A stretch of DNA of 20,891 bases from an uncultured Christensenellaceae bacterium (GTDB taxonomy: Bacteria > Bacillota > Clostridia > Christensenellales > Borkfalkiaceae), in contig CAJUOV010000021.1 in the NCBI GenBank assembly GCA_910588695.1, positions 1 to 20,891 on the forward strand. The letters are read 5' to 3'. Shown here piece after piece: positions 1-7,837 of this stretch. The number at the start of each line of letters is the position of its first letter. The first letter of the stretch is position 1. Position numbers and translations under genes: made by a program. The notes below the pieces were generated by a model. The model was not told the DNA's origin and did no database searches. It was given only the letters and a program-made list of their open reading frames with translations.

Positions 1-1012
1 ACCAGTAGCTCTTTAAGAGCGCGCCGAACATCTGTTGGGGCGATTTGCAGGTGGAGAGGTGGGGGATCATTTCGGGGAATTTCTTCTCGATGAATTTAAC
101 CCAGCCGGGGCAACAAGAAGTGAACATGGGCATGGGTTTGCCCGTTTTGATGCGGTTGATGAGTTCGCTCGCCTCTTCCATAATGGTAAGGTCTGCGGTC
201 ACGTCCATATTAAAGACGTGCGCGGGACCCAAGCGGCGGATCGCCGCGACCATTTTGCCCTCGACATTCGTGCCTACGGGCATGTCGAACGCTTCGCCGA
301 GCGTAGCGCGGACGGAGGGGGCGGTGAAGAACACGACCTGTTTGGAGGAATCGGAGAGCGCCGTCCATACTTCGTCGATCGTGGAACGCTCCGAAAGCGC
401 GCCGACGGGGCAGGCGACGATACACTGTCCGCATCCTACGCAGACAGACTCCGCAAGAGGCATGTCGAACGCGCTGCCGATGTGTACGTTGAATCCTCTG
501 CCGATGTGACCGATCGCGTTGACGTGCTGTTTTTCGCATGCCGCCACGCAGCGGGAGCAGTTGATGCACTTGTCGTTATCTCTGACGACTGCGGGAGCCG
601 CGTCGTCAATGGGAAGAACAAAGTTCTCGCCCTGGAATCTGTCTTCGTCCACGCCGTAGCCCAAAGAGAGCTTCTGCAATTCGCAGTTGTGGTTTCTCTC
701 GCAGGAGAGACATTTTTTCTTGTGCTTGGAGAGAAGAAGTTCCAAAGTCATCTTGCGGCTCTGGCGGCACTTCTCGGTGTTTGTTCTCACTTCCATGCCC
801 TCCGCTACGGGATAGACGCACGCCGCGACCAGCCCGCGTGCGCCCGTCGCTTCGACAAGGCACATACGGCAGGAGCCGACGCAGGAGACGTCTTTCAGAT
901 AGCAGAGCGTGGGGATCTCGATATGAGCTTTTCTCGCCGCTTCGAGAATCGTAGATCCCTCCGGAACGGTTACGGGAATATTATTGATTTTCAGATTTAC
1001 GTTTTTTGCCAT
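1..1012 (-). CDS. hydA: [FeFe]-hydrogenase catalytic subunit HydA (3' part missing)
   Basis: Catalytic subunit of an NAD(P)-linked, probably electron-bifurcating [FeFe] hydrogenase; it reduces protons or oxidises H2 in the cytoplasm. The first 337 residues are visible and the rest lies beyond the window edge. In order: a [2Fe-2S] ferredoxin-like domain (C37, C48, C51, C65), a His-Cys [4Fe-4S] site (H97, C101, C104, C110), two [4Fe-4S] clusters (C149/C152/C155 with C201; C191/C194/C197 with C159), then the start of the H-cluster domain with the L1 motif TSCCPGW at 298-304. Residues matching the proton path of clostridial CpI, as I recall it, are present (E280, E283, C300, S320). The start ATG lies 11 bases after the hydB stop, with an AGGT site overlapping that stop, so the two genes are translated together. 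The L2 and L3 motifs are not visible. A bifurcating role is inferred from the HydABC gene set. Confidence 0.95.
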   Translation of the reverse strand, partial: MAKNVNLKINNIPVTVPEGSTILEAARKAHIEIPTLCYLKDVSCVGSCRMCLVEATGARGLVAACVYPVAEGMEVRTNTEKCRQSRKMTLELLLSKHKKKCLSCERNHNCELQKLSLGYGVDEDRFQGENFVLPIDDAAPAVVRDNDKCINCSRCVAACEKQHVNAIGHIGRGFNVHIGSAFDMPLAESVCVGCGQCIVACPVGALSERSTIDEVWTALSDSSKQVVFFTAPSVRATLGEAFDMPVGTNVEGKMVAAIRRLGPAHVFNMDVTADLTIMEEASELINRIKTGKPMPMFTSCCPGWVKFIEKKFPEMIPHLSTCKSPQQMFGALLKSYW

Positions 1013-1023
1013 GATGTTTTACC

Positions 1024-2937
1024 TCACTTTCTCTCGATCGCCTTAAATTTGCAGTTTGCAAGACATGCGCCGCATTTAATACATTTTGCGCTGTCGATTT
1101 CCATAGAGGGAAGTTTGTGACCTGCGGCGACGTAGTCGGTTTTGGCGATGGCGTTGACGGGGCAATTTTTTGCGCAGAGCCCGCAGCCGATACACTTCTC
1201 TTTGTCGATCGTGTAATTGAGCATCGCTTTGCAGACGCCCGCCGCACATTTCTTCTCGTTGATGTGTTCTTCGTATTCGTTACGGAAATAACGCATCGTT
1301 GAGAGAACGGGGTTGGGGGCGCTCTGTCCGAGCGCGCACAGCGACGACGACTTCATGTGAGAGGCGAGTTCTTCGATCTTACCCAGATCCTCGGTTTCGC
1401 CCTTGCCCTCCGTGATTTTCGTCAGAAGTTGCAAAAGCCGTTTGGTACCGATCCGGCAGGGGGTGCATTTTCCGCAGGACTCGTCCGCCGTGAATTCGAG
1501 ATAGAATTTAGAAATATCGACCATACAGTTGCTGTCGTCGAGAATGATCATACCGCCCGATCCCATCATAGAGCCGATTGCGATGAGATTATCGTAGTCG
1601 ATGGGGGTGTCGATGCACTCCGCGGGGATACAGCCGCCGGAAGGTCCGCCCGTCTGAGCGGCTTTGAATTTTCTGCCGTTGGGAATACCGCCGCCGATCT
1701 CTTCCACGATTTCGCGCAGAGTGGTGCCCATGGGAACTTCCACAAGACCCACGTTCGTGATGTTTCCGCCGAGCGCGAACACCTTCGTGCCCTTGGAAGA
1801 TTCCGTACCGATCTCGGAGAACCACTTCGCGCCCTTCGTGATGATCGGGTTGATATTCGCCCACGTTTCGACGTTGTTGAGAATGGTGGGTTTTCCGAAG
1901 AGACCTTTGACCGCGGGGAAAGGGGGACGGGGACGGGGCTCGCCGCGGTGTCCCTCGATCGAGGTCATGAGCGCCGTCTCTTCGCCGCAGACGAAAGCAC
2001 CCGCGCCGAGACGCACTTCGATGTCGAAGTCAAAGCCGAGACCCAAGATGTCGTTGCCGAGCAAGCCGTATTGATGCGCCTGATCGATAGCGATTTTCAG
2101 ACGCTGAACCGCGATAGGGTACTCCGCGCGGACATAGATATAACCTTGATGTGCGCCGATTGCATAGCCCGCGATTGTCATTGCTTCGATCACGCAGTGG
2201 GGATCGCCTTCGAGAACCGATCTGTCCATGAACGCGCCGGGGTCGCCTTCGTCAGCGTTGCAGCATACGTATTTCACGTCGCCTTCGCTCGCCTTGGCAA
2301 ACGCCCACTTTCTGCCGGTGGGGAAGCCTGCGCCCCCTCTGCCGCGAAGTCCCGATGCGAGCATTTCGTTGATTACGTCGTCGGGCGTCATGCTCGTGAG
2401 CACTTTTTGCAGCGCTTCGTAGTCGCCCGCAGCGATCGCTTCCTCGATGTCTTCGGGCGCGATGACGCCGCAGTTTCTCAGAGCGATACGCAGTTGTTTT
2501 TTATAGAAAGGAGTTTCCGCAAAGGGAATGATCGAACCGTCCGTCATGACGGTGCCCTGATACAAGAGTTCCTTTACGATTTCACCGCCTTTGACAAGGT
2601 GTTTTTCCGCGACCGTCTTGACATGTTCGGGGGTCATTTGCGAATAGAACGCGCCTTCGGGGTAGACGATCATAATGGGACCCAGCGAGCAGAGCCCGAA
2701 GCAGCCCGTTTTTACGACGAGAACGTCGTCGAGTTTCAATTCTTTAAGCGATTTTTCAAGCTGAGCGATGACTTTCATCGAGTGGGAAGAAGTGCAACCG
2801 GTACCGCCGCAGACGAGCACCTGTTTACGATAGCCCGTTTTCTTCGCAAGTTTTTCGCCCTCTTCGCGGACGATGCGTCTCACTTTGATGAGGTCGCTTT
2901 TCGCTTTCCTGATCGATTCCAATTCCTGAATGGTCAT
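1024..2937 (-). CDS. hydB: NADH-binding flavoprotein subunit HydB (NuoF-like)
   Basis: FMN- and NAD(P)H-binding subunit of the trimeric hydrogenase; in characterised HydABC enzymes it is the site where electrons are split between NADH and ferredoxin. The protein has 637 residues. It has an N-terminal thioredoxin-like [2Fe-2S] domain (C43, C48, C79, C83), the NuoF core with the glycine-rich motif GRGGAGFPTGRKW at 199-211, an SLBB region, a [4Fe-4S] site (C488, C491, C494, C534) and two C-terminal ferredoxin clusters (C582/585/588/592 and C619/622/625/629). The ferredoxin tail and the N-terminal [2Fe-2S] domain separate HydB/HndC from respiratory NuoF. I chose the ATG at 2937 because it overlaps the hydC stop by one base (TAATG) and follows a GGAGG. 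A longer frame open to 3099 lies inside hydC and is not used. Confidence 0.96.
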   Translation of the reverse strand: MTIQELESIRKAKSDLIKVRRIVREEGEKLAKKTGYRKQVLVCGGTGCTSSHSMKVIAQLEKSLKELKLDDVLVVKTGCFGLCSLGPIMIVYPEGAFYSQMTPEHVKTVAEKHLVKGGEIVKELLYQGTVMTDGSIIPFAETPFYKKQLRIALRNCGVIAPEDIEEAIAAGDYEALQKVLTSMTPDDVINEMLASGLRGRGGAGFPTGRKWAFAKASEGDVKYVCCNADEGDPGAFMDRSVLEGDPHCVIEAMTIAGYAIGAHQGYIYVRAEYPIAVQRLKIAIDQAHQYGLLGNDILGLGFDFDIEVRLGAGAFVCGEETALMTSIEGHRGEPRPRPPFPAVKGLFGKPTILNNVETWANINPIITKGAKWFSEIGTESSKGTKVFALGGNITNVGLVEVPMGTTLREIVEEIGGGIPNGRKFKAAQTGGPSGGCIPAECIDTPIDYDNLIAIGSMMGSGGMIILDDSNCMVDISKFYLEFTADESCGKCTPCRIGTKRLLQLLTKITEGKGETEDLGKIEELASHMKSSSLCALGQSAPNPVLSTMRYFRNEYEEHINEKKCAAGVCKAMLNYTIDKEKCIGCGLCAKNCPVNAIAKTDYVAAGHKLPSMEIDSAKCIKCGACLANCKFKAIERK

Positions 2938-3428
2938 TATTTTTCCTCCCTGTAAGAATCGAGAATTCCTTTTACCATGTCGGGCGTGAGTTTTCCGTAA
3001 ACCTCTTCGCCGATCATCATAACGGGCGCAAGACCGCAGGCGCCCACGCAGCGGCAGCTGTCGATAGAGAACAGCCCGTCCTCGGTGCATTCGCCGCATT
3101 TGATCCCGAGTTGTTTTTCTACTTCCGCAAGGATTTTATCGGAGCCCTTGACATAGCAAGCGGTTCCGAGGCAGACGCTGATGCGGTGCTTTCCCTTGGG
3201 TTTCAAAGAAAATTGCGAATAAAAAGTCGCCACGCCGTACACTTCCGAAAGGGAAATGCCCAAGCCCTCCGCGATCGTCTTCTGGACTTCCATGGGCAGG
3301 TAACCGTAGATGCCCTGAGCTTCCTGTAAGATGTGCATGAGACAACCGGGCGTATTTTTAGCTTCGTCGATTACGGCGTGCAATTTTTTAAGCTGTTCCG
3401 CTGTTCCGCACATTGTGCATTGTTCCAT
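2937..3428 (-). CDS. hydC: NuoE-like [2Fe-2S] subunit HydC
   Basis: Small electron-transfer subunit of the hydrogenase, homologous to the 24-kDa NuoE subunit of complex I. The protein has 163 residues, the usual length. The N-terminal helical part runs to about residue 75, followed by the thioredoxin-like [2Fe-2S] fold with C86 and C91 (C-x4-C) and C127 and C131 (C-x3-C). The sequence GVATFYSQF at 65-73 is typical of the family. It is first in the operon, with a strong GAAAGGAGG site just before the ATG and a consensus promoter about 60 bases upstream. Its stop overlaps the hydB start by one base. One oddity is a C-x-x-C (C4, C7) at the extreme N-terminus that is not part of the cluster-binding set; its role is unknown. 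Confidence 0.95.
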   Translation of the reverse strand: MEQCTMCGTAEQLKKLHAVIDEAKNTPGCLMHILQEAQGIYGYLPMEVQKTIAEGLGISLSEVYGVATFYSQFSLKPKGKHRISVCLGTACYVKGSDKILAEVEKQLGIKCGECTEDGLFSIDSCRCVGACGLAPVMMIGEEVYGKLTPDMVKGILDSYREEK

Positions 3429-3491
3429 AAATAACCTCCTTTCTCTTGTGCGCCGCCTTTGTCAAGCGACGGCTTTTCAGACACTCGGTTC

Positions 3492-3520
3492 ATTATATCA
3501 TAATTTTATTTATATTTCAA
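3492..3520 (-). promoter_or_regulatory. sigma-A promoter of hydCBA
   Basis: On the minus strand TTGAAA (3520-3515), a 17-base spacer and TATAAT (3497-3492). The predicted start of transcription is near 3485, which leaves a leader of about 57 bases before hydC. The surrounding sequence is AT-rich. Confidence 0.8.
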
Positions 3521-3574
3521 TCCTATTTCGTTAAATAATGAATTTTGTCGAAAAGAATTTTTTGGAAAACCCTC

Positions 3575-3603
3575 TTGTTTGTTCCTGAAATCCGTGTTAT
3601 AAT
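3575..3603 (+). promoter_or_regulatory. promoter of the HMA-domain gene
   Basis: TTGTTT (3575-3580), a 17-base spacer and TATAAT (3598-3603). The -10 box ends 8 bases before the ATG at 3611, so the transcript should begin at or next to the start codon. No Shine-Dalgarno sequence precedes the ATG. Confidence 0.6.
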
Positions 3604-3610
3604 GAATTTC

Positions 3611-3838
3611 ATGAAAAAGATTATCGAAACGGAAGGAATGTGCTGTAAAAAATGCGCCGAGCGCGCGGAAAAGAAACTGCTGCTTCTCGACGGGGTTACG
3701 GGCGCGCGCGCTAACTTCAAAAAGGAACTCATTCTCGTGGAATCCAACCTTTCGGACGAAGCGCTGTCCTCCTGCGTCGCAGAGGCGGGTTTTACGGTGA
3801 AACGCGTGCGGGAGCGAAAAGGAATTTTCGACAGATAG
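3611..3838 (+). CDS. small heavy-metal-associated (HMA) domain protein, CopZ-like
   Basis: A 75-residue single-domain protein of the HMA fold, the family of copper chaperones and P-type ATPase metal-binding domains. The signature GM-x-C-x-x-C is at residues 9-15 (metal ligands C12 and C15), with an extra adjacent cysteine, C11. It is followed by an amphipathic helix and the usual pattern of LDGV, a strand, and a C-terminal EAGF motif. It is a stand-alone gene with no copper ATPase or CsoR-type regulator next to it. An in-frame ATG at 3602 is possible but overlaps the -10 box, so the ATG at 3611 is preferred. Metal identity cannot be read from the sequence: copper is the family default, but a mercury or redox role is not excluded. 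Confidence 0.8.
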   Translation: MKKIIETEGMCCKKCAERAEKKLLLLDGVTGARANFKKELILVESNLSDEALSSCVAEAGFTVKRVRERKGIFDR

Positions 3839-3866
3839 AAATTTTTCGTTTATTTTCGGTAAAAGC

Positions 3867-3896
3867 TTGACAAAAAATTATGGGGGGGGGTATAAT
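3867..3896 (+). promoter_or_regulatory. promoter with G9 tract in its spacer
   Basis: Perfect -35 TTGACA (3867-3872) and perfect -10 TATAAT (3891-3896), separated by 18 bases. The last nine spacer bases (3882-3890) are all G. Loss or gain of one G would change the spacing to 17 or 19, which in sigma-A promoters changes strength. The downstream leader is about 60 bases and ends in an AAGGAG site. Confidence 0.8.
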
Positions 3897-3962
3897 AACG
3901 GTAGATTCCGAAATATGTGCATATGCGCATTTTAAGGGATAAAACATTTAAGGAGAAGAGGT

Positions 3963-4949
3963 ATGAAAAAGAAAGTTTTGGCAACGCTGCTTGCGGGCGC
4001 GTTAATGGGTGCAAGCGCGGTGAGCTTTGCTTCTTGCGGCGGAGTTAGTATGCCCAAGGGCGATCAGGTGACCAAAGAAGAATGGGCGGAATTTATTGCG
4101 GCGATGGCGGAGCTTAAAAATTACACGTTGGATTACAGTGCGGACGTGAACGTTACCCTGAACGGTACGACGAAAGAGGTCAAGGATTACTCCAATCCCG
4201 ATCCTGCGAAAATGAAGGAAGAAAAAGTAACGGGGGAAACGAAGACGTCGATGGCGGGAACGACCGTTTACGACTCGGTAAACAACAAGGCTTACGTCGA
4301 AGGCACGGAATCGTCGCAAATAGACATGAAGTCCGACGACGAAAAGATGAAAGCGAGCGCGGAGGAGACCGATAAAGCGTACTACGAGCTGAAGGAGGAG
4401 GGCGTCTATTGGAAAGCCGCTTACGCTTATGAAATGAGCGAATTGGACGGCACCGACATAAAGCGTTCCGAAAAATCCGAGAGCTATTGGATTGCCGGCA
4501 CCACGTTCTATTTTGCAGACAACACCATCAACATAATGTTCTCCGATTCAACGTTCTACGAAACGAAGGACGGCACGGAGGAGAAGAACATTGCGGAGCT
4601 GTTCGAAAAATTCACCTATTCCGCGGGCGTATATACCGCTACGCTTTATAAGGAAGTGGAAATTTACGGTGAAATGAACGGCATGGAGGACGTCCTCGAA
4701 TGCAAAGTCACGATCAGCTTTAACAAGGCTGAAAAATGCGTGACCGGCTACGGCGTCAAGACCGAGGGCGAAGGCAACTTAAAGGCGGACGAAACTTATT
4801 ATTCGTACGACATGAACTACACCTATAAGGGCGAATCCGTTTACGCCGTTACTAAAATCAAGACGACCGACGTATCGGAAAAGGTCAATAAGGACATCTC
4901 CAAGGCGTTGGAGAAAGCCAAGGCGGAAGCCGCGGAGGCGAATGCATAA
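3963..4949 (+). CDS. predicted lipoprotein of unknown function
   Basis: A 328-residue protein with a classic lipoprotein signal: MKKK, a hydrophobic stretch to about residue 23, and the lipobox FASC with C25 followed by GG. It is expected to be lipid-anchored outside the membrane. The mature part is hydrophilic and rich in Lys, Glu, Thr and Tyr, with many short beta-prone segments (e.g. NYTLDYSADVNVTLNG) and an Ala/Glu/Lys-rich C-terminal tail. I recognise no catalytic motif; the look is that of the LolA/LppX-like or lipoprotein-of-unknown-function class common in Clostridia, but I cannot assign a family. An AAGGAG site precedes the ATG. It is monocistronic, with its own strong promoter carrying a G9 tract and a terminator shared with the convergent GDPD gene. 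Confidence 0.85.
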   Translation: MKKKVLATLLAGALMGASAVSFASCGGVSMPKGDQVTKEEWAEFIAAMAELKNYTLDYSADVNVTLNGTTKEVKDYSNPDPAKMKEEKVTGETKTSMAGTTVYDSVNNKAYVEGTESSQIDMKSDDEKMKASAEETDKAYYELKEEGVYWKAAYAYEMSELDGTDIKRSEKSESYWIAGTTFYFADNTINIMFSDSTFYETKDGTEEKNIAELFEKFTYSAGVYTATLYKEVEIYGEMNGMEDVLECKVTISFNKAEKCVTGYGVKTEGEGNLKADETYYSYDMNYTYKGESVYAVTKIKTTDVSEKVNKDISKALEKAKAEAAEANA

Positions 4950-4990
4950 GACAATGCGACTGCATAGGGAATGCTTAACGCAAACGCATA

Positions 4991-5024
4991 AAAACAGCCT
5001 GCGGCGTTGCCGCAGGCTGTTTTT
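4991..5024. terminator. bidirectional rho-independent terminator
   Basis: A perfect 14-bp stem (4991-5004 with 5010-5023) and a 5-base loop, GC-rich core, flanked by five A on one side and five T on the other. It lies between the convergent lipoprotein and GDPD genes and can serve both strands. Confidence 0.92.
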
Positions 5025-5031
5025 CTAAATA

Positions 5032-5778
5032 TTATTCGGGAATTTTCGGCAGATAATTTTCGAAGATGATATTGTCGGCATATCTGCGCGCATATTCTTC
5101 GTCTTCGGGGGAACGGATCGTCCAAGCGAGCTTTGCTCCCGTGAATTTCTCGGTCGCTTTGTTGGGATAGTCGCCGAAGTTATAGCTGATAAAGTCGGGC
5201 TTGACGCTCTTATTGAAACTCATATTCCTGACGGCGCGCGCTTTGATCCGCCAAATGGGGGAGCCTGCGAAGTCGGCTTTGCTCGATTGCGCCGTAGCCA
5301 GAACGCCCGCGGGAATATCGGGGCGCAGTTCTTTGAACGCTTTGATATAGAAGGGCTGAAAGCTCTGAACGGCGTATTCGCCCTTATAATCTTTCATCTC
5401 GTCCGCAAACAGTTTAATAAAATCTTTCGTGTTGACGTTCGGCAGGTTTTTCAGTTCGATGAGCAAAGGCACTTTACCGTCGATTTCGTTCAAAAAATCG
5501 GAGAAAAGGGGAATCCGCTCCTGACTTCCCGCAAGTCGGAGAACGGATAAATCTTCGAAAGAACAGTCCTTTACAAGCAGATTTGCGTTCGTCATGCGTC
5601 CCAAACCGTCGTCGTGGAACACCACTAGCTTTCCGTCTTTGGAAATGCGCACATCCATCTCGATCGGAAATCCGCAGGCGATCGCCGCCTGGAATGCCGA
5701 AAAACTGTTTTCGGGAATGTTTTCATCATGCAGACCGCGGTGTGCGATCGGCTTTTTGAGTATAAAATCGAGTTGCAT
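5032..5778 (-). CDS. ugpQ: glycerophosphodiester phosphodiesterase (GDPD family)
   Basis: Cytoplasmic enzyme that cleaves glycerophosphodiesters from lipid turnover to glycerol 3-phosphate and an alcohol. The protein has 248 residues, the size of the short UgpQ-type enzymes, with no signal peptide or membrane segment. The catalytic signature is complete: HRG (H13, R14), PENS with E23 and N24, E40 and D42 in the E-x-D metal site, H55 in FHDD, and ELK with E108 and K110. The final SPEDE-to-NIIFENYLP segment matches the family's C-terminal strand and helix. The ATG at 5778 has no Shine-Dalgarno sequence and lies 7 bases downstream of a -10 box, so the transcript is predicted to be leaderless. 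It is divergent from lepA and convergent with the lipoprotein gene. Confidence 0.93.
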   Translation of the reverse strand: MQLDFILKKPIAHRGLHDENIPENSFSAFQAAIACGFPIEMDVRISKDGKLVVFHDDGLGRMTNANLLVKDCSFEDLSVLRLAGSQERIPLFSDFLNEIDGKVPLLIELKNLPNVNTKDFIKLFADEMKDYKGEYAVQSFQPFYIKAFKELRPDIPAGVLATAQSSKADFAGSPIWRIKARAVRNMSFNKSVKPDFISYNFGDYPNKATEKFTGAKLAWTIRSPEDEEYARRYADNIIFENYLPKIPE

Positions 5779-5784
5779 GAGTTT

Positions 5785-5813
5785 ATTTTAGCAAATTTGC
5801 ACGAAAAATGCAA
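5785..5813 (-). promoter_or_regulatory. promoter of the GDPD gene
   Basis: On the minus strand TTGCAT (5813-5808), a 17-base spacer and TAAAAT (5790-5785). The -10 box ends 7 bases before the A of the start codon. It is back to back with the lepA promoter, with only 6 bases between the two -35 boxes. Confidence 0.6.
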
Positions 5814-5819
5814 TAGTTG

Positions 5820-5848
5820 TTGCAAAAATTCCCGATATTTATTATAAT
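5820..5848 (+). promoter_or_regulatory. promoter of lepA
   Basis: TTGCAA (5820-5825), a 17-base spacer and TATAAT (5843-5848). Transcription should start near 5855, giving a short leader with a GGAG site (5864-5867) before the ATG at 5873. Confidence 0.7.
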
Positions 5849-5872
5849 AAAGCTACCTTTTTTGGAGTTAAC

Positions 5873-7684
5873 ATGGCAAAACCCAATCAAAAAATCCGAA
5901 ATTTCTGCATTATCGCGCATATCGATCACGGCAAAAGCACGATCGCCGACCGTATTATGGAGCTGACGGGGCAGGTGAGCAAACGGGATATGGAAGATCA
6001 GCTTCTCGACAGTATGGATATCGAACGCGAACGGGGGATCACCATAAAGCTCACGCCCGTGAGGATGTTCTATACCGCGCTCGACGGCGAGGAATACGTT
6101 TTTAATCTCATCGACACGCCGGGGCATGTCGACTTTACTTACGAAGTCAGCCGTTCGCTTGCCGCCTGCGAAGGCGCGCTGCTTGCGGTGGACGCCACGC
6201 AGGGGATCGAAGCGCAGACGCTCGCAAACGTCTATCTTGCTCTCGACAACGATCTTGAAATCGTGCCCGTCGTCAATAAGATCGATTTGCAGTCGGCGCG
6301 CGTCGACGAGACGAAGAAAGAGATCGAAGAGGTGATCGGGCTGGATACCGAGAACTGCCCTTGCGTCTCTGCGAAAGAGGGCACGAATATCAGAGATATT
6401 CTCGAAGCGGTCGTGCATCGCGTGCCGCCCCCCGACGGAGACACGGAAGCGCCCCTCTCCGCGCTGATCTTCGACAGCTATTACGATAATTACAAAGGGG
6501 TCATTCTGTTCGTCAGAATCATGGACGGCGGCGTAAAAGTAGGGGACAAGATCAGAACGTTTCTATCCGATAAAGTTTACGAGGTGACGGAGACGGGCGT
6601 GTTTGCCCCGCGTCTGCAACCGACCGATTCTCTCACGGCGGGCGAAGTCGGATACGTCGCCGCGAGCATCAAATCCATTCAGGACGTTGCCGTGGGAGAT
6701 ACGCTCACGAGCGCCGTCAAACCCGCCGAAAAGCCTCTCCCCGGTTACAAGCAGGTTCAGCCTGTCGTGTTCTGCGGGATCTTTCCGCTGGACGGAAGCA
6801 AGTTTCAGGACTTGCGGGACGCCATTCAAAAATTAAAACTCAACGACGCGGCGCTCACATTCGAGCCGGACAATTCGGCGGCGCTCGGCTTCGGGTTCCG
6901 CTGCGGCTTTCTGGGGCTGCTGCACATGGAGATCATGCAGGAGCGGATCGAGCGGGAATTCAATCTCGAAATTATCACGACCGCGCCCTCCGTATCCTAT
7001 CTCGTGCATAAGACGGACGGAGAAGAGTTTTTCGTGGACAATCCCTCGCACCTGCCGCCTGCTTCGGACATCGATTATATGGAAGAGCCCATTGTCAGAG
7101 CGGAAATTTTTACGCCGCCCGATTATCTGGGACCCATCATGGATTTGTGCCGCGACAAGCGGGGGATCTTCGGCGATATGACCTATCTCGATCCCCGCCG
7201 CGTAAAACTCAATTACCGTCTGCCCCTCAACGAGATCGTATACGACTTTTTTGACGAACTCAAAAGCCGCACGCGCGGCTACGCGAGTTTCGATTACGAA
7301 CTCGCAGGTTACGAAAAGAGCAAACTCGTCAAGCTCGACATTCTCCTCAACGGAGAAGTATGCGACGCGCTCTCGATGATCGTGCACGAGGATCACGCAT
7401 ACGCGCGCGGCAGAACGCTGTGCGAAAACTTAAAAGACGCGATTCCCCGTCAGCTCTTCGAAATTCCCGTGCAGGCGGCGGTAGGAGGGAAAGTGATCGC
7501 CCGCGAAACGGTCAAGGCGGTGCGCAAAGACGTTTTGGCGAAATGCTACGGCGGAGATATCACGCGTAAGAAAAAACTTCTCGAAAAGCAGAAAGAGGGG
7601 AAAAAGCGCATGCGCAAGATCGGTTCGGTCGAAGTTCCCAGCGAAGTGTTTATGGAAATACTCAAAACGAATAAGGACAAATAA
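5873..7684 (+). CDS. lepA: elongation factor 4 (LepA), ribosomal back-translocase GTPase
   Basis: Translational GTPase that acts on the ribosome, reported to help stalled or mis-translocated complexes and 30S biogenesis. The protein has 603 residues, the normal LepA length. GTPase motifs are complete: P-loop AHIDHGKST at 15-23, switch I RGITI at 54-58, DTPGHVDF at 81-88, NKID at 135-138 and SAKEG at 166-170. They are followed by the beta-barrel domain, the EF-G-like domains III and V, and the LepA-specific C-terminal domain ending in a Lys/Arg-rich tail (KKKLLEKQKEGKKRMRKIG). The C-terminal domain and the absence of an EF-G domain IV separate it from EF-G. The start follows a GGAG site. It has its own promoter, divergent from the GDPD gene. 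Nothing is unusual apart from the back-to-back promoters. Confidence 0.97.
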   Translation: MAKPNQKIRNFCIIAHIDHGKSTIADRIMELTGQVSKRDMEDQLLDSMDIERERGITIKLTPVRMFYTALDGEEYVFNLIDTPGHVDFTYEVSRSLAACEGALLAVDATQGIEAQTLANVYLALDNDLEIVPVVNKIDLQSARVDETKKEIEEVIGLDTENCPCVSAKEGTNIRDILEAVVHRVPPPDGDTEAPLSALIFDSYYDNYKGVILFVRIMDGGVKVGDKIRTFLSDKVYEVTETGVFAPRLQPTDSLTAGEVGYVAASIKSIQDVAVGDTLTSAVKPAEKPLPGYKQVQPVVFCGIFPLDGSKFQDLRDAIQKLKLNDAALTFEPDNSAALGFGFRCGFLGLLHMEIMQERIEREFNLEIITTAPSVSYLVHKTDGEEFFVDNPSHLPPASDIDYMEEPIVRAEIFTPPDYLGPIMDLCRDKRGIFGDMTYLDPRRVKLNYRLPLNEIVYDFFDELKSRTRGYASFDYELAGYEKSKLVKLDILLNGEVCDALSMIVHEDHAYARGRTLCENLKDAIPRQLFEIPVQAAVGGKVIARETVKAVRKDVLAKCYGGDITRKKKLLEKQKEGKKRMRKIGSVEVPSEVFMEILKTNKDK

Positions 7685-7728
7685 CTTTTTTGCGCCCATA
7701 AACGTCGCATTTCATTGTCGCGCTGTGG

Positions 7729-7809
7729 CAACCCTCAGTCACTTACCGCTTAGTAAGCTCCTTCGGGTTTTCCTCGTGCTTCTTGAACTGCTTGCTTCTG
7801 AACGCAAAA
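7729..7809. repeat. possible dispersed intergenic repeat with palindromic core
   Basis: Non-coding stretch between lepA and the MGMT-like gene. It has a nested structure: an outer AACCC (7731-7735) pairing with GGGTT (7765-7769), and an inner CTTAC (7742-7746) pairing with GTAAG (7753-7757). The framing words CCCTCAGTC and AGCTCC resemble, from memory, a palindromic repeat family scattered between genes in many gut Clostridia. There is no T-run, so it is not a standard terminator. Only one copy lies in this window, so repeat status cannot be shown here. Confidence 0.35.
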
Positions 7810-7837
7810 TTTTGTTCAATATAACAAAGTGAATCAC

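Noticed and set aside
35..1120. 361-codon plus-strand frame opposite hydA
   Set aside because: It is antisense to a protein with complete cluster-binding motifs; its product is low-complexity (Arg, His, Ala, Asp-rich) as expected from the complement of GC-rich codons.
1357..2955. 532-codon plus-strand frame opposite hydB
   Set aside because: Mirror-frame shadow of hydB; no ribosome binding site, no recognisable motif.
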